Positions 62,922 through 64,000 of a stretch of DNA of 64,000 nucleotides are shown here, one piece after another. The DNA lies in contig NZ_BSDJ01000022.1 in the NCBI RefSeq assembly GCF_027925525.1, forward strand, positions 50,366 to 114,365, in the 5' to 3' direction. The position numbers and the translations under genes were made by a program. Each line of letters starts with the position of its first letter. The first letter of the stretch is position 1. This DNA comes from Paenibacillus tyrphae. GTDB lineage: Bacteria; Bacillota; Bacilli; Paenibacillales; NBRC-103111. The notes below the pieces were generated by a model, which worked only from the letters and a program-made list of their open reading frames with translations, did no database searches and had not been told where the DNA came from.

Positions 62922-63616
62922 TATATCACCTCATAATCCTCTAACATCTTCTTAATATTATCTAGGTCATTAAACATCATAACATCAATTATGGAAAGCC
63001 ATGGTACAAACTCGTTTTTGAACTGCGTGTATATAATTGGCTTTGATCTTATAAAACGCAGTTCGATTTCATTTTCCGCAAATACCTCTTTTGAATAGAG
63101 ATCCACTCCGCCAATGGAGTTTATGTAAGTACTAGCGTTTAATTGTTTGCAAATTGCTAATACCTTACTTTGTCCCCTCAAGGAATGATCAATATCTATG
63201 GAAGAAGAAATAATTATTTTGGTTCTTATATCCAAAGACTTAACTACTGTATTTATTGAATAACAAATATATTTAAACAAATTAGTTTCATTATTTAATA
63301 GGGAGTCTTCGAAAATTTTAATTCCCTGTAGAAAATGAGGGGCTTTTTTATAAGCCTCACTTAGTTGGTTGAGAAGCTTTTTTTTATTAAAATCTAAGGC
63401 AATCTTACGATCATTCACGTTTAAATAGTCTGAATCCTTTTGAACAGAGATGCTAAAATAAACATCTCTCCCGTTCTGTAGGAAACGATTTCTGTTGAAC
63501 CAGCCTTTTTTCGTATATTCTATGTTGTCATAAATTACAAAGACATCAACTGCATTTATTAGCTGAAAATAGCCGATATACGGTAGAAAATATGGTTGCA
63601 TAATTGCTATTCTCAT
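62921..63616 (-). CDS. WbqC-like family protein
   Basis: 231 aa. MRIAIMQPYFLPYIGYFQLI at the start, DVFVIYDNIEYTKKGWFNRN, and the TYINSIGGVDLYSKE segment are the WbqC family pattern. These proteins are found in O-antigen and other surface-glycan clusters, often with amino-sugar genes; their reaction has not been firmly established to my knowledge. ATG 63616 follows GGAGGAACT, which decides the start over a longer in-frame extension. It is the first visible gene of the six-gene minus-strand operon. Confidence 0.9.
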   Translation of the reverse strand: MRIAIMQPYFLPYIGYFQLINAVDVFVIYDNIEYTKKGWFNRNRFLQNGRDVYFSISVQKDSDYLNVNDRKIALDFNKKKLLNQLSEAYKKAPHFLQGIKIFEDSLLNNETNLFKYICYSINTVVKSLDIRTKIIISSSIDIDHSLRGQSKVLAICKQLNASTYINSIGGVDLYSKEVFAENEIELRFIRSKPIIYTQFKNEFVPWLSIIDVMMFNDLDNIKKMLEDYEVI

Positions 63617-64000
63617 AGTTCCTCCACTAATCTCTCTCACCGCGGGGAAATGCCATATTTGCTTGGCGCATCTGGTATTCACAGCGAGGGGCTAGATTTT
63701 GTATTTTTGACCCTGACTCACAAAGGTTTTGCAAATTTTCTAAACCGTATTGAATATGAACGTGTAACTGACCAGCAAACTCGCCATCTCTCATTATATA
63801 ATGATTATCGGATGTTACTGAGCAAATTATTAACGCAACATTCTGGGATAATGCGAAATATATACTATTGTGAAGAGAACATTGATATTATAATAGGTAA
63901 ATTTCATTCAGAGTTTTTCCGTTTCTATAGACCTAATAAAGTGCTTCACAATGAGCACCATATTAATTGAACAACGATAAGCCGTGCCCCAAGGAATAAA
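63617..64000. other. Right-end stretch without a confident gene
   Basis: 384 bp, AT-rich, upstream of the minus-strand operon. The minus strand is closed in all three frames at several points; it offers a TATAAT (plus coordinates 63793-63798) that may belong to the operon promoter, but no matching -35 is clear. The plus strand has an open frame from an ATG at 63650 to a stop at 63970 (about 106 codons) with natural-looking composition (NRIEYERVTDQQTRHLSLYN) but no recognised family and only a poorly placed GGGGA upstream. It may be a gene remnant. Confidence 0.35.

Noticed and set aside
1..64000. CRISPR arrays, insertion sequences, tRNA or rRNA genes
   Set aside because: No regularly spaced repeats, transposase-like frames with flanking inverted repeats, or recognisable structural RNA sequences were seen on either strand.

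Overview
The window reads as chromosomal DNA of an endospore-forming, motile, S-layer-bearing member of the Paenibacillaceae, most likely Paenibacillus or a near relative. Support comes from sporulation genes (spoIID, spoIIQ, spoIIID, an alpha/beta SASP), a B. subtilis-like flgM-flgN-flgK-flgL-fliW-csrA-hag cluster, comF and degSU, and SLH-anchored surface proteins together with csaB and tagO. The nuoMN genes of a proton-pumping complex I fit Paenibacillus better than B. subtilis. No tRNA, rRNA, CRISPR array, insertion sequence or prophage was seen.

Layout. 1-2.9 kb: the 3' end of a complex I operon (nuoM cut by the window edge, nuoN) and a strong terminator. 3.1-5.6 kb: a secreted subtilisin-like protease with a C-terminal SLH anchor. 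5.7-13.3 kb: DUF1146, murA, spoIID, spoIIQ, spoIIID, mbl, flhO, flhP and an EpuA-like small membrane protein, nearly the B. subtilis order, with plausible sigma-E and sigma-F promoters at the sporulation genes. 13.4-20.8 kb: a CDP-alcohol phosphotransferase, fabZ, an alpha-phosphohexomutase, a DUF5693 membrane protein overlapping csaB, then tagO; the last genes fit synthesis and pyruvylation of the secondary cell wall polymer to which SLH domains bind. 21-29.5 kb: a 1260-aa SLH protein, a probable major S-layer protein with a long leader and two possible starts, a small secreted protein and a SASP. 29.7-33.7 kb: metK and a secreted phosphodiester-glycosidase-like protein. 33.8-39.4 kb: degS, degU, a small unknown gene, comFA, comFC (no comFB), yvyF. 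39.5-49.2 kb: flagellar genes flgM to fliT, with a glycosyltransferase between hag and fliD. 49.2-64 kb: a probable glycosylation region, visibly more AT-rich towards its right end. It holds two GT2-TPR paralogues on the minus strand, a GT2-methyltransferase-TPR protein coupled to a 1066-aa protein with three GT-like domains and a methyltransferase, and a tight minus-strand operon of WbqC-like protein, GNAT, two beta-propeller glycosidase-like paralogues, methyltransferase and DegT-type aminotransferase.

How the parts work together. The flagellar genes encode junction and cap proteins, their export chaperones and the FliW-CsrA-Hag switch. The hag leader shows a sigma-D promoter, a textbook CsrA hairpin with GGA in its loop, and the Shine-Dalgarno just downstream. 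The glycosyltransferases beside hag and after fliT are best read as flagellin (or other surface protein) glycosylation functions. Aminotransferase, acyltransferase and methyltransferase together resemble the recipe for a modified 4-amino-4,6-dideoxy sugar, as in viosamine-type flagellin glycans; this link is inferred, not shown.
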